Positions 34,485 to 43,468 of a stretch of 64,000 bases of DNA are shown here, piece by piece. Under the pieces are notes generated by a model that worked only from the letters and a program-made list of their open reading frames with translations, was not told the DNA's origin and ran no database searches. The stretch spans positions 31,454 to 95,453 of the forward strand of contig NZ_SGXD01000007.1 in the NCBI RefSeq assembly GCF_004216915.1, written 5' to 3'. Position 1 is the first letter of the stretch. The number at the start of each line of letters is the position of its first letter. Source of the stretch: Motilibacter rhizosphaerae. GTDB taxonomy: Bacteria > Actinomycetota > Actinomycetes > Motilibacterales > Motilibacteraceae. Both the position numbers and the translations under genes were made by a program.

Positions 34485-34613
34485 GCGGTACGACGAGTGG
34501 CCCGCGGGCAGGCCGTCGCTCGGATCGGGCCAGCGCGACGTCGTGGCCCGATCCTTGCTGTCGATGGCCCGCAGGCCATGGCGTCCTCGGGCGTGGTGCG
34601 CCACCATGACGAC

Positions 34614-35579
34614 GTGGCCACCATCGCCGTGCTCGTCCTGACGGGAAGCCCGCTGTTCCACCTCTCGATCCCCGGGGAGGTGTTCGGCCCGCGCTCGCAC
34701 GCGCCCGACCTGCCCAGCCACCGCGTCGTGCTGGCGACCCCGGAGCCCGGGCCGGTGCGGACGCGAGAGGGCCTCCTGCTCGACGTGCCACGCGGGCTCG
34801 GCGCGCTGCGCCAGGCGGACATCGTCATCGTGCCGTACGCCAGCTCCGACCCCGGCCCCACGCCGCCGCACGTCCTCACCGCCCTCCGCCGCGCCCACGC
34901 CCGCGGCGCGCGCATCGCCGGCCTCTGCCGCGGCACCTTCGTCCTCGCCGAGGCCGGGCTCCTCGACGGGCGCCGGGCGACCTCCCACTGGAGCAGCACG
35001 TCGCGGCTCGCCGACGCGTACCCGAGCGTGCAGGTGGACCCCGACGTGCTCTACGTCGACGAGGGCGACGTGCTCACCGCCGCCGGCACGGCCGCGGGCA
35101 TCGACCTCTGCCTGCACCTGCGCCGGCAGCTCGACGGCGCGGAGGTGGCGAACGCCGTGGCCCGCGGCATGGTCGTGCCGCCGCACCGCGCCGGCGGGCA
35201 GGCGCAGTTCATCGAGGTGCCCGTCGCCGAGGACACCGAGGACGACCTCATCAGCGTCGCGATGCAGTGGGCGCTCGAGCACCTCGACGAGCCGCTCGGC
35301 GTCGACGACCTCGCCGCGCGGGCGTACATGAGCCGCAGGACGTTCACCCGCCGCTTCCGCGCCTCCGTCGGGTGCAGCACCGTCCAGTGGCTGCTGCAGC
35401 AGCGGACCCTGCTCGCGCAGCGGCTGCTCGAGACGACCGAGCTACCGGTCGAGGTCGTGGCGAGCCGCAGCGGGTTCGGCTCGGCCGTCGCGCTGCGCAC
35501 GCAGTTCTCCCGCGCCCTGGGCCTCTCGCCGCGGGAGTACCGCGCGACCTTCACCCGCCGCACGGCGGGCGTGGCCTGA
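34614..35579 (+). CDS. GlxA-family transcriptional regulator (DJ-1/PfpI + AraC HTH)
   Basis: 321 residues from the GTG at 34614, chosen because CACCAT lies 6 nt upstream and because ATIAVLVLTGS is the usual N-terminal strand; an ATG at 34578 would add 12 residues. Residues 1-170 are a DJ-1/PfpI-like domain with IAGLCRGTFVLAEAGLL around the nucleophile-elbow Cys. The C-terminal ~100 residues form two AraC helix-turn-helix units (YMSRRTFTRRFRASVG and VASRSGFGSAVALRTQFSRALG). Ligand unknown. It probably controls the divergent EamA transporter gene, a common efflux arrangement (inference). It ends just before the long hairpin. Confidence 0.85.
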   Translation: MATIAVLVLTGSPLFHLSIPGEVFGPRSHAPDLPSHRVVLATPEPGPVRTREGLLLDVPRGLGALRQADIVIVPYASSDPGPTPPHVLTALRRAHARGARIAGLCRGTFVLAEAGLLDGRRATSHWSSTSRLADAYPSVQVDPDVLYVDEGDVLTAAGTAAGIDLCLHLRRQLDGAEVANAVARGMVVPPHRAGGQAQFIEVPVAEDTEDDLISVAMQWALEHLDEPLGVDDLAARAYMSRRTFTRRFRASVGCSTVQWLLQQRTLLAQRLLETTELPVEVVASRSGFGSAVALRTQFSRALGLSPREYRATFTRRTAGVA

Positions 35580-35581
35580 CA

Positions 35582-35638
35582 CCCAACGTTGTGGGGCTGG
35601 TTCGCGCTATAGCACCGAACCAGCCCCACAACGTTGGG
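35582..35638. terminator. Perfect 23-bp-arm hairpin, bidirectional terminator candidate
   Basis: Arms at 35582-35604 and 35616-35638 are perfect reverse complements (outer bases CCCAACGTTGTGGGG, inner GGTTCG) around an 11-nt centre CGCTATAGCAC. It fills the gap between the convergent regulator and menD genes: 2 bp after one stop and 7 bp from the other. There is no T-tract on either strand. It is far longer and less GC-rich than other hairpins here. Confidence 0.75.
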
Positions 35639-35645
35639 AGCGGGG

Positions 35646-37322
35646 TCAGGAGAGGCGCGCCTGCAGCGCGTCCTCGACGCCCGCCCGCAGCGACGCCGTA
35701 CGCGCCCGCCGCTCCGCGCGCGGCACCCGCACCTCCACGACCCGCACACCCGGAGCCGGAGCCAGGGCCGCCTCCAGCTCGGACGCGCTCGACGCCAGCG
35801 CGTGCGGCACGCCCTTCGCCGCGCAGAGGCCCCCGAGGTCCACGCCGTGCGGCGTGCCGAAGACGCGCTCGAAGGGTCCGGCCAGCTCGGCGGAACCCTG
35901 CTCCAGCAGGGAGAAGATGCCGCCCCCGTCGTCGTTGAGCACGACCAGGCAGAGGTCCGGTCGCGGCTCCTCGGGCCCGAGCACGAGGCCGTTGGCGTCA
36001 TGGAGGAACGTCAGGTCCCCCAGCAGCGCGTACGCCGCTCCCCCGCCGTCCGCCTGGTGCGCGAGCGCCGCACCAACGGCGGTCGACACGGTCCCGTCGA
36101 TGCCGGCGGCGCCGCGGTTGGCCACCACGGCCGCGCCGGGGGTCAGCCGCCACGAGACCGCGTCCAGGTCGCGTACGGGGTTGCTCGCCCCCACGACGAG
36201 CAGGCCGCCGCGCGGGACCGCCGACGCGACGGCGGCCGCCACCGCCTCTCCGGAGGGCCACGACAGCAGGCCCTCGACCGCGTCCCGGTGCGTCGCGGCA
36301 GCGGACGCCCAGGCGGCGGCGAACTCCTCGTCGGCGGACCCGACCGCGTCGAGCCAGCCGACGTGCACGGAGCCCGCGACCGATGACGGGTCCGGCCACA
36401 CCGGTCGTGAGGACAGGACGTCGACGACGACCCCGGGCCGGCGCAGCAGCGCTCCCACCGACCGCGACAGGGTCGGCCGCCCGACCACCAGCACGCGCTC
36501 GGGTGCCGCAGCCTCGAGCAGCGCGGCGGACCCGAGCAGCCCGGCGGGCAGGCCGCGCACCCCGGAGGCCACCTCAGCGACGAGCGGCCACCCGGTGTCC
36601 GCGGCCAGCCGCTCGGCGCAGGCCGCTGCCGTCGGCGAGCAGGCGCCGACGAGGACGAGGGTGCGGGGGGCACCGACGTACATCTCGGGGTCGGGGTCCG
36701 GGCCGCCGGCGGGGACCGTCCACGGGCCGCCGTCGGCGCGCCCGGCCAGCGCGCCCTCGAGCACGCCCGCCGACGGCACGAGCGGCTCGCGGAACGCCAG
36801 GTCCAGCTGCACCGGGCCCGGGTCGCGCGACAGCGCCCCCGACGCCGCGCCCAGCGCCCGGCACACGACGGCCCGCCACCAGGCGGCGTACGGCTCGGCG
36901 AGGTCGGGCGCCGGCACCGCGAACGACCCGCGCACGGCGGAGCCGAAGAGCCCGACCTGGTCGATCGTCTGGTTCGCCCCGACCCCGACGAGCTCCGCGG
37001 GCCGGTCGGCCGTGAGCGCGAGCAGCGGCACCCCGGCGTACGACGCCTCGACGACCGCGGGGTGGAGGTTCGCCACCGCGGTCCCCGAGGTCGTCACCAC
37101 CGGCACCGGCATCCCCGACGCGCGCGCCAGCCCCAGCGCGAGGAAGCCCGCGGAGCGCTCGTCGATGCGCACGTGCAGCCGCAGCCGCCGCTCCGCGTCG
37201 GCCCGGTGCAGCGCGTACGCGAGCGGCGCGGAGCGCGAGCCGGGGCTGAGGACGGCCTCCTGCACGCCGCCCCGCACCAGCTCGTCGACGACGACCTCCG
37301 CGAGCGCGGTCGCGGGGGTCAC
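35646..37322 (-). CDS. menD: 2-succinyl-5-enolpyruvyl-6-hydroxy-3-cyclohexene-1-carboxylate synthase
   Basis: 558 residues, GTG in a GTGA overlap with menC. A thiamine-diphosphate enzyme adding the succinyl unit from 2-oxoglutarate to isochorismate. Recognised by SPGSRSAPLAYAL and DERSAGFLALGLA (with the cofactor Glu), TSGTAVANLHPAV, RPxELxxxGANQTIDQVGLFG, and the C-terminal ThDP/Mg segment GDLTFLHDANGL...LNDDGGGIFSLL. Length matches the family. Forms a two-gene operon with menC. Confidence 0.95.
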   Translation of the reverse strand: MTPATALAEVVVDELVRGGVQEAVLSPGSRSAPLAYALHRADAERRLRLHVRIDERSAGFLALGLARASGMPVPVVTTSGTAVANLHPAVVEASYAGVPLLALTADRPAELVGVGANQTIDQVGLFGSAVRGSFAVPAPDLAEPYAAWWRAVVCRALGAASGALSRDPGPVQLDLAFREPLVPSAGVLEGALAGRADGGPWTVPAGGPDPDPEMYVGAPRTLVLVGACSPTAAACAERLAADTGWPLVAEVASGVRGLPAGLLGSAALLEAAAPERVLVVGRPTLSRSVGALLRRPGVVVDVLSSRPVWPDPSSVAGSVHVGWLDAVGSADEEFAAAWASAAATHRDAVEGLLSWPSGEAVAAAVASAVPRGGLLVVGASNPVRDLDAVSWRLTPGAAVVANRGAAGIDGTVSTAVGAALAHQADGGGAAYALLGDLTFLHDANGLVLGPEEPRPDLCLVVLNDDGGGIFSLLEQGSAELAGPFERVFGTPHGVDLGGLCAAKGVPHALASSASELEAALAPAPGVRVVEVRVPRAERRARTASLRAGVEDALQARLS

Positions 37323-38287
37323 GCCGCCCCCAGCGCGTCGCCGAGCCGGTCGGCCATCCGCCGCTGCAGCTCGTCCGAGGGCACGACCGCCGCCAGCGCG
37401 TCCGCGTCCGGCACCACCGGCCGGAGGTCGAGCATCCCGTCCACCGGGACGAGCGTGCTGCTCACCACGTCGGCGGCGAGCAGCCGGCCCGTAGCGAGCC
37501 CGCACGCGTAGGGCAGCTCCGGCAGCGCGGCCGCGAGCGCGACCCCGGCCGCGAGCCCCACCGAGCTCTCCAGCGCGGACGAGACGACCACCGGCAGCCC
37601 GAGCTGCTCGGCGAGCAGCAGGCAGGACGAGACGCCGCCCAGCGGTGCGACCTTGAGCACGACGATGTCGGCGGCCTCGGCGCGGACGACGCGCAGCGGG
37701 TCGTCGGTGATGCGGACGCTCTCGTCCGCCGCTACCGGCACGTCGATCTTGCGGCGCAGCAGGGCGAGCTCCTCCACAGAAGCGCAGGGCTGCTCGACGT
37801 ACTCGAGCCCGCGGGCCGCGATGTCGAGGGCCTTGATGCGGCGGACCGCGTCGTCGACCTCCCACCCGCCGTTGACGTCGATGCGCACCCTGCCCTCGCG
37901 GCCCAGCGCGTCGCGCACGGCGGCGACTCGGGCGACGTCGTCGGCGAGCGACTGCCCCGCCTCACCGACCTTGACCTTCGCCGTCGAGCAGCCGGACTGG
38001 CGCACGAGCTCGGCGGCGTCCTCGGGGCCGACCGCCGGCACGATCGCGTTGACCGGGACGAGCGTGCGCACCGGCGACGGCCACCCCACGAAGGCCGCCT
38101 CGTACGCCGCGCGCAGCCACGGCAGGCAGCGGTAGGTGTCGTAGTCCCAGAACGGCGAGAACTCCCCCCACCCGGCCGGACCCTCCAGCAGCCAGCCCTC
38201 GCGCGACGTCACGCCGCGGAAGCGCCGGCGCAGCGGCAGCGAGAACGGCCGGGTGAACTCCAGGCGCTCGGGCGGGACGTCGGTCAC
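37319..38287 (-). CDS. menC: o-Succinylbenzoate synthase
   Basis: 322 residues, GTG start 6 nt after a minus-strand GAGGAT. Enolase-superfamily dehydratase. The KxK base pair is in AKVKVGE; metal ligands are Asp in RIDVNGGW, Glu in YVEQPC and the acidic residue in VAADESVRI; the opposing Lys is in IVVLKVAPLGG. It dehydrates SHCHC, the MenD product after MenH-type elimination, to o-succinylbenzoate. Divergent from menB with overlapping -10 elements. Confidence 0.95.
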   Translation of the reverse strand: MTDVPPERLEFTRPFSLPLRRRFRGVTSREGWLLEGPAGWGEFSPFWDYDTYRCLPWLRAAYEAAFVGWPSPVRTLVPVNAIVPAVGPEDAAELVRQSGCSTAKVKVGEAGQSLADDVARVAAVRDALGREGRVRIDVNGGWEVDDAVRRIKALDIAARGLEYVEQPCASVEELALLRRKIDVPVAADESVRITDDPLRVVRAEAADIVVLKVAPLGGVSSCLLLAEQLGLPVVVSSALESSVGLAAGVALAAALPELPYACGLATGRLLAADVVSSTLVPVDGMLDLRPVVPDADALAAVVPSDELQRRMADRLGDALGAA

Positions 38288-38292
38288 GCGCC

Positions 38293-38299
38293 TATCCTC
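38293..38299. promoter_or_regulatory. Overlapping divergent -10 elements of menC and menB
   Basis: Plus-strand TATCCT (38293-38298) lies 8 nt before the menB GTG; minus-strand GAGGAT (38294-38299) lies 6 nt before the menC GTG. The hexamers share five base pairs, so one melted site could serve both leaderless genes. Confidence 0.5.
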
Positions 38300-38306
38300 G
38301 CCTGTC

Positions 38307-39218
38307 GTGAGCAGCGCACTCCTCGACCCCGCCCGTTGGGCTCCCGTGCCGGGCTTCGAGGACCTGACCGACGTGACCTACCACCGCGGGACGGGCGCGG
38401 ACTCCGCGACCGTGCGCGTCGCCTTCGACCGCCCCGAGGTGCGCAACGCGTTCCGGCCACGCACGGTCGACGAGCTGCTCGCCACGCTCGACCACGCGCG
38501 GACGACCGCGGACGTCGGGTGCGTGCTGCTGACCGGCAACGGGCCCTCCCCGCGCGACGGCGGCTGGGCGTTCTCCTCCGGCGGGGACCAGCGCATCCGC
38601 GGCCGCTCCGGCTACGTCGAGAGCGACGGCGAGGAGCGCCTCGACCCCGTCTCCCGGGCGCGTACGGGCCGCCTCCACATCCTCGAGGTGCAGCGGCTCA
38701 TCCGCTTCATGCCCAAGGTCGTCATCGCCGTCGTCCCGGGCTGGGCCGCGGGCGGCGGCCACAGCCTCCACGTCGTCTGCGACCTGACCCTGGCCTCGGC
38801 GGAGCACGCGCGGTTCAAGCAGACCGACGCGGACGTCGCGAGCTTCGACGGCGGCTACGGCTCGGCCTACCTCGCCCGCATGGTCGGCCAGAAGCGGGCT
38901 CGCGAGATCTTCTTCCTGGGCAGGGCGTACTCCGCGCAGGAGGCGTACGAGATGGGGATGGTCAACGCCGTCGTGCCGCACGCGGAGCTCGAGAGCACGG
39001 CGCTCGAGTGGGCGCGGGAGGTCAACGCCAAGTCCCCGACCGCGCAGCGGATGCTGAAGTACGCGTTCAACCTCGCGGACGACGGCATGGTGGGCCAGCA
39101 GCTCTTCGCCGGCGAGGCCACGCGGCTGGCGTACATGACCGACGAGGCGGCTGAGGGGCGCGACGCGTTCCTCGAGAAGCGTGCCCCTGACTGGGCGCAG
39201 TTCCCCTGGTACTACTGA
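38307..39218 (+). CDS. menB: 1,4-Dihydroxy-2-naphthoyl-CoA synthase
   Basis: 303 residues, GTG start (VSSALLDPARWAPVPGFEDLTD), close in length to mycobacterial MenB. Crotonase-fold ring-closing enzyme. Seen: FDRPEVRNAFRPRTVDEL, the oxyanion segment FSSGGDQRIRG, VVPGWAAGGGHSLHVVCDLTLAS, the active-site DVASFDGGYGSAYLARMVGQKRAREIFFLG, and the C-terminal FLEKRAPDWAQFPWYY. It shares one base with menE (TGATG), so the two are coupled. Confidence 0.96.
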   Translation: MSSALLDPARWAPVPGFEDLTDVTYHRGTGADSATVRVAFDRPEVRNAFRPRTVDELLATLDHARTTADVGCVLLTGNGPSPRDGGWAFSSGGDQRIRGRSGYVESDGEERLDPVSRARTGRLHILEVQRLIRFMPKVVIAVVPGWAAGGGHSLHVVCDLTLASAEHARFKQTDADVASFDGGYGSAYLARMVGQKRAREIFFLGRAYSAQEAYEMGMVNAVVPHAELESTALEWAREVNAKSPTAQRMLKYAFNLADDGMVGQQLFAGEATRLAYMTDEAAEGRDAFLEKRAPDWAQFPWYY

Positions 39219-40360
39219 TGTTCGTCTGGCACCCTGAGACCGGTCTCGAGGCCCTGACCACGGCCCTCGCCGCTGCGCTCGACGGCTCGGGCCCGGCTGT
39301 CCTCCCGCTGCCGAGCACGACTCCCGCGGTCCTGCAGGCGATCCTCGACGAGGTACGCCCCGGCGAGCCCCTCGAGCACGACGACGTCGCCGTGGTGATG
39401 ACGACGAGCGGATCGACCGGGACGCCGAAGGGCGTGCTGCTGACGGCGGACAACCTCCGGTCCTCGGCGGTCGCCACCGCGGGGCACCTCGGCGGCGAGG
39501 GGAGCTGGCTGCTCGCGCTCGACCCGGGCCACGTCGCCGGGCTCCAGGTCGTCGTCCGTTCGCTGCTCGCCGCCACCGAGCCCACCGCCTACCGGCCCGC
39601 GGACGGCTTCACCAGCAAAGGGTTCTGCGCCGCGGTCGCCGGGATGCCCTCCGGCTGGCGCTGCACCTCGCTCGTGCCGACGCAGCTGGTCCGACTGCTG
39701 CCGGACGAGGAAGCCGTGGCAGCGCTCCGCACCTTCGACGCGGTGCTGCTCGGCGGCGCAGCGACCGCGCCGGCCCTGCTCGACGCCGCTACCGCCGCGG
39801 GCATCCGCGTCACCACGACGTACGGCATGTCGGAGACGAGCGGCGGCTGCGTCTACGACGGGACTCCCCTGCCCGGCGCCTCGTTCTCCTTGGAGGATGG
39901 GCGGATCTCCCTGCACGGGCCGATGGTGGCGGCGGGCTACCGGCGGCGCCCGGAACTCACGGCGGAGCACTTCGCGGGTGGCGCGTACCTCACGAACGAC
40001 GCGGGTGAGGTCGGGCCGGACGGCCGCCTGCGGGTGCTCGGCCGCATCGACGACATCGTCGTGTCCGGTGGGGAGAACGTCGCGCTCCCGGCGGTGGAAG
40101 CCGCCGCGCTCCGGTCCCTGAAGGTCCTCGAGGCCGCGGCGTTCGGCCGCCCCGACGAGGAGTGGGGCACCCGCGTCGAGCTCGCCGTGGTGCCGCGGGA
40201 CCCGGCGGACCCACCGGACCTCGCCGAGCTCCGCGCGACCGTGGCCGCCGAGGCCGGTCGGGCGGCCGCGCCGCGCCGGCTGCACCTGCTCGACCGGCTC
40301 CCGCTGCTCGCCGCGGGCAAGGTCGACCGCATCGCGCTGCGCGGCCTGCCGGAGCGCTAG
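39218..40360 (+). CDS. menE: o-Succinylbenzoate-CoA ligase
   Basis: 380 residues, ATG. An adenylate-forming enzyme activating o-succinylbenzoate for MenB. Motifs: [15 protein letters not shown] (P-loop), [44 protein letters not shown], and the catalytic Lys in [15 protein letters not shown]. Short relative to general acyl-CoA ligases, as is usual for actinobacterial MenE. Its TAG shares the CTAG palindrome with the stop codon of the convergent chemoreceptor gene. Confidence 0.94.
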   Translation: MFVWHPETGLEALTTALAAALDGSGPAVLPLPSTTPAVLQAILDEVRPGEPLEHDDVAVVMTTSGSTGTPKGVLLTADNLRSSAVATAGHLGGEGSWLLALDPGHVAGLQVVVRSLLAATEPTAYRPADGFTSKGFCAAVAGMPSGWRCTSLVPTQLVRLLPDEEAVAALRTFDAVLLGGAATAPALLDAATAAGIRVTTTYGMSETSGGCVYDGTPLPGASFSLEDGRISLHGPMVAAGYRRRPELTAEHFAGGAYLTNDAGEVGPDGRLRVLGRIDDIVVSGGENVALPAVEAAALRSLKVLEAAAFGRPDEEWGTRVELAVVPRDPADPPDLAELRATVAAEAGRAAAPRRLHLLDRLPLLAAGKVDRIALRGLPER

Positions 40361-41943
40361 TCGGCGACGGTGAAGCGGCCGACGAGCTCCTCGAGCTCGT
40401 GCGACATGCGGGAGAGCCCCGCTGCCGTCTGCCGGACGCCGACGACGCCCTCCGAGGTGTTCGTGGCCGCGGTCGCCATCTCGCTGATGGTGGCCGCGAT
40501 CTCCTTGCTGCCTCCGGCGGCCTCCCCGACCGAGCGGCCCATGTCCGTCGTCGTCGCGGTCTGCTGGACGACAGCGGTCGCGATGGTGGTCTGGTAGTCG
40601 CTGATCGAGCCGATGACCTCGGTGATCTTCGCGATCGCCCCGACGGCCCCGGCGGTGTCGCCCTGGATCGTCTCGATCCGCTGCGAGATCTCCTCGGTGG
40701 CACGGGCGGTCGCCTGCGCCAGCTCCTTGACCTCGTTGGCGACGACGGCGAAGCCCTTGCCCGCCTCGCCCGCGCGCGCCGCCTCGATGGTCGCGTTCAG
40801 CGCGAGCAGGTTGGTCTGCTCCGCGATCGCCGTGATGGTCTTGATGACCGCGCCGATCTCGCCCGATGACGTCGAGAGCTGCTCGACGGTGCCGCTCGTG
40901 CTGCGCGCGAGGTCCACCGCCCGGGTGGCGATGACCGCCGCCTCGTTGGCGTTGGTCGCGATCTCCGCGATGCTCGAGCTCATCTGGCCGGCTCCCGCGG
41001 CGACCGAGTCGATGTTGCCGTTGACGAGGTCGGCCGCGCTCGCCGCGACCCTCGCCTGGCGGCTCGCGTGCTCGGCGCTGACGGCGATCGCCCCGCTCGT
41101 CGCGCCGAGCTCCGTCGAGGCCGCCGACAGCGCGTCGGCGCTGCGGCGCACGTCGGCGAGGGCCGAGCCGAGGCTCTGCCCGACCCGGTCGGCCGCTCGT
41201 GCGACCTGGCCGAGCTCGTCGTCCACCGTGTCGGTGACGCGCACCGTGAGGTCGCCCTCGGCGATCTGCAGCAGCCCGTCGCGGACCCGGACGAGCCGGC
41301 GCATGAGCCCGCGGACGAGGACCTCGCAGAGCAGGAACGCCGCGACGACGCCCGCGAGCAGCACGGCCAGGAGGAGCAGCCGGTTGGTCTTGTAGGTGCT
41401 GCGCTGCTCGGCCTGCATCTTCGTGTCGAGCTTGGCGAGCGCGGCCTCGGTCTCGTCGAGGTTGTCGACAGCAGCGCTGATGAGGTCGTTGCCCTGGCTG
41501 TCCATGAGCTTGGTCGTGCCGGCGAAGTCGCCCTTCATGGCGACCGGGAACACCGTGCTGTCGCGGTACGCCGTCCACGCCGACCACGCCGTGGAGAACT
41601 TGGTGAACGGCCCGGCGACGGACGGGACCGCGGCGACCATGCCCTTGGTGCCGTCGGCGATGTCCGCGTCGTCGGCCTTGCTGCTCTTGAGGTACTTCTG
41701 ACGGCCGGCGTCGTCGGTCGCGGTCGCGAGGCGGTACAGGTCGAGACGGCTCTTGATCTCCGCCTGGTGGACCAGCGCGTCGGAGGTCAGAGCCGCCGCG
41801 ACGTGCGTGGAGTACTGCTGCGACCGGTCGGCGAGGCTGCTGGCCACGTGCAGGCCCGTCCCCCCGATGCCGACAGCCGCGAGGAGCGCCACGCCCACGG
41901 TCGCCCGCAGCCGCACACCGATGCCGTACGCCGATCGCCCCAT
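40357..41943 (-). CDS. Methyl-accepting chemotaxis protein
   Basis: 528 residues, ATG (MGRSAYGIG). Transmembrane helix about 12-34, an extracytoplasmic four-helix-type sensor about 35-190, a second helix about 193-215, HAMP domain about 215-270, then the signalling domain. Its hairpin tip, [35 protein letters not shown], is nearly invariant in the family. The ligand is unknown. No che or flagellar genes are in the window, so it is an orphan receptor placed between menE and menA; it suggests motility or another Che-like pathway elsewhere. Strand is opposite to its men neighbours. Confidence 0.93.
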   Translation of the reverse strand: MGRSAYGIGVRLRATVGVALLAAVGIGGTGLHVASSLADRSQQYSTHVAAALTSDALVHQAEIKSRLDLYRLATATDDAGRQKYLKSSKADDADIADGTKGMVAAVPSVAGPFTKFSTAWSAWTAYRDSTVFPVAMKGDFAGTTKLMDSQGNDLISAAVDNLDETEAALAKLDTKMQAEQRSTYKTNRLLLLAVLLAGVVAAFLLCEVLVRGLMRRLVRVRDGLLQIAEGDLTVRVTDTVDDELGQVARAADRVGQSLGSALADVRRSADALSAASTELGATSGAIAVSAEHASRQARVAASAADLVNGNIDSVAAGAGQMSSSIAEIATNANEAAVIATRAVDLARSTSGTVEQLSTSSGEIGAVIKTITAIAEQTNLLALNATIEAARAGEAGKGFAVVANEVKELAQATARATEEISQRIETIQGDTAGAVGAIAKITEVIGSISDYQTTIATAVVQQTATTTDMGRSVGEAAGGSKEIAATISEMATAATNTSEGVVGVRQTAAGLSRMSHELEELVGRFTVAD

Positions 41944-42044
41944 GTGCCCGTCCCCGTCCGTCTGCCGCGGCGCCCCGTCGCCGCCTCTCCCTGCCTCTTC
42001 GGCGGTTCGCGCGCCCACCTGACCCGAAAGGGATCACGCACTGG

Positions 42045-42050
42045 GAGGAT
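42045..42050 (+). promoter_or_regulatory. -10 element of leaderless menA
   Basis: GAGGAT ends 6 nt before the GTG at 42057. Confidence 0.4.
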
Positions 42051-42056
42051 GGGCGC

Positions 42057-42926
42057 GTGACGACGACCGCGCAGTGGGTGTCCGGCGCCCGCCCACGCAC
42101 CCTCCCGGCCGCGATCGCGCCCGTCCTCGCCGGCACGGGCGCCGCGGTGGCCGAGGGCGGCGCCGTGGCGTGGCGCGCCGTCGTGGCCGCGGTCGTGGCG
42201 CTCGCCCTGCAGGTCGGCGTGAACTACGCCAACGACTACAGCGACGGGATCCGCGGCACGGACGACGAGCGGGTCGGGCCGTTCCGGCTCGTCGGCTCGC
42301 GGGCCGCCTCGCCCGGAGCGGTCAGGGCGGCGGCGTTCGCGGCGTTCGGCGTCGCCTGCGTCGCCGGGCTCGTCCTCGTCGTCGCGACCGGCGCGTGGTG
42401 GCTCCTCGCCGTCGGCGCGGTCAGCGTCGCGGCCGCCTGGGGCTACACCGGCACCAGCCACCCCTACGGCTACGCCGGGCTCGGCGAGCTCGCGGTCTTC
42501 GTCTTCTTCGGGCTCGTCGCGGTCACCGGCACCGCGTACGTCCAGACGGAGTCGCTCCCCTGGCTCGCCGTCGGCGCCGCCGTCGGCGTCGGGGCCCTGG
42601 CCTGCACGCTGCTCGTCGCCAACAACCTGCGCGACATCCCGAGCGACGCGGTCTCCGGCAAGCGCACGCTCGCCGTGCGCCTCGGTGACGCGCGCACCCG
42701 CCTGCTGTACGCCGGCCTGCTCGCCCTCGCCGCGCTCGTCCCGCTGGCCCTCGCCCCGGCGCGTCCGGGCGCGCTGCTGGCCCTCCTCGCGCTGCCGCTG
42801 GCCGCCGCACCGGTGCGGGTCGTCCGCAGCGGCGCGCGGGGCCGCGACCTCATCCCCGTGCTCGCCGGCACGGGGCGGCTGCAGCTCGCCTACGGCGCGC
42901 TGCTCGGACTCGGGCTGGCCCTGTGA
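42057..42926 (+). CDS. menA: 1,4-Dihydroxy-2-naphthoate polyprenyltransferase
   Basis: 289 residues, GTG. UbiA-family integral membrane enzyme with about nine helices that joins the polyprenyl tail to DHNA. The two Asp-rich magnesium/diphosphate motifs are [14 protein letters not shown] and [23 protein letters not shown]; the N-terminal [17 protein letters not shown] is typical MenA. The polyprenyl donor would come from the synthase at 3.6 kb. It overlaps the next small gene by GTGA. Confidence 0.95.
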   Translation: MTTTAQWVSGARPRTLPAAIAPVLAGTGAAVAEGGAVAWRAVVAAVVALALQVGVNYANDYSDGIRGTDDERVGPFRLVGSRAASPGAVRAAAFAAFGVACVAGLVLVVATGAWWLLAVGAVSVAAAWGYTGTSHPYGYAGLGELAVFVFFGLVAVTGTAYVQTESLPWLAVGAAVGVGALACTLLVANNLRDIPSDAVSGKRTLAVRLGDARTRLLYAGLLALAALVPLALAPARPGALLALLALPLAAAPVRVVRSGARGRDLIPVLAGTGRLQLAYGALLGLGLAL

Positions 42927-43183
42927 GCGACGACCTGGACGTGACCGCCGACGGTCCGCACGCCTACTCCGCCACCCTCCGGGGGCGCCCCCTGCGCGTC
43001 ACCGTGGCGGGGAGCACGCTCGCCGCGCTCGGGCTCACGGGCGTCGAGGAGCCGCTCGCGGTGCGCCGCACGCTCGAGGCGGTGCCGGCCGGGGCGGAGC
43101 TGGGCGACGAGGTGGAGCTGGCCGAGCTGGGCGCGCTGGTGCCCGCGTGGCGCGAGCTCGTGGTCGCGCGGCTGCGCAGCTAG
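42923..43183 (+). CDS. Hypothetical protein coupled to menA
   Basis: 86 residues, GTG start in a GTGA overlap with menA. No family recognised. It is acidic, with no membrane segment, Cys or clear motif; residues 10-40 look like beta strands ([17 protein letters not shown]) and the rest helical. Coupling to menA argues it is real. Function unknown. Confidence 0.6.
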   Translation: MSDDLDVTADGPHAYSATLRGRPLRVTVAGSTLAALGLTGVEEPLAVRRTLEAVPAGAELGDEVELAELGALVPAWRELVVARLRS

Positions 43184-43197
43184 ACCCTGGACCGGAC

Positions 43198-43446
43198 CTA
43201 CTCGTCCTCGCTGGCCGCCGCGCGGTCGAGGCGCTCGCGGGTGCGGGAGATCCTGCGGTCGAGGTTGCCGGACACCGCGTCGCGGTAGCGGCCGAGCGTG
43301 AACAGGCTGATGACGCTCGAGACGAGCAGCGCGAGGATGATCGCGAGCAGCCCGCGCACGCCGAGCGCCCAGAGGACGACGGCGACACCGACCAGCAGGG
43401 CGGTGCGCAGCGCGAGGTACGCGGGAAGCGGATAGCGCTGGAGCAC
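43198..43446 (-). CDS. DUF4229 small membrane protein
   Basis: 82 residues, GTG start. Two transmembrane helices in the first ~50 residues (LRTALLVGVAVVLWALGV and LAIILALLVSSVISLFTL), then a charged tail YRDAVSGNLDRRISRTRERLD typical of DUF4229 proteins found beside men/ccs genes in actinobacteria. Function unknown. Minus-strand TAGGCT ends 6 nt before the GTG. Confidence 0.75.
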   Translation of the reverse strand: MLQRYPLPAYLALRTALLVGVAVVLWALGVRGLLAIILALLVSSVISLFTLGRYRDAVSGNLDRRISRTRERLDRAAASEDE

Positions 43447-43452
43447 GGGTCA

Positions 43453-43462
43453 AGCCTACGCT
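43453..43462. promoter_or_regulatory. Overlapping divergent -10 elements (DUF4229 / PLDc_N genes)
   Basis: Minus-strand TAGGCT (43453-43458) and plus-strand TACGCT (43457-43462) share the central TA. Each lies exactly 6 nt from its GTG (43446 and 43469). The whole divergent intergenic region is only 22 bp, so both genes must be leaderless or nearly so. Confidence 0.6.
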
Positions 43463-43468
43463 GTCGCC

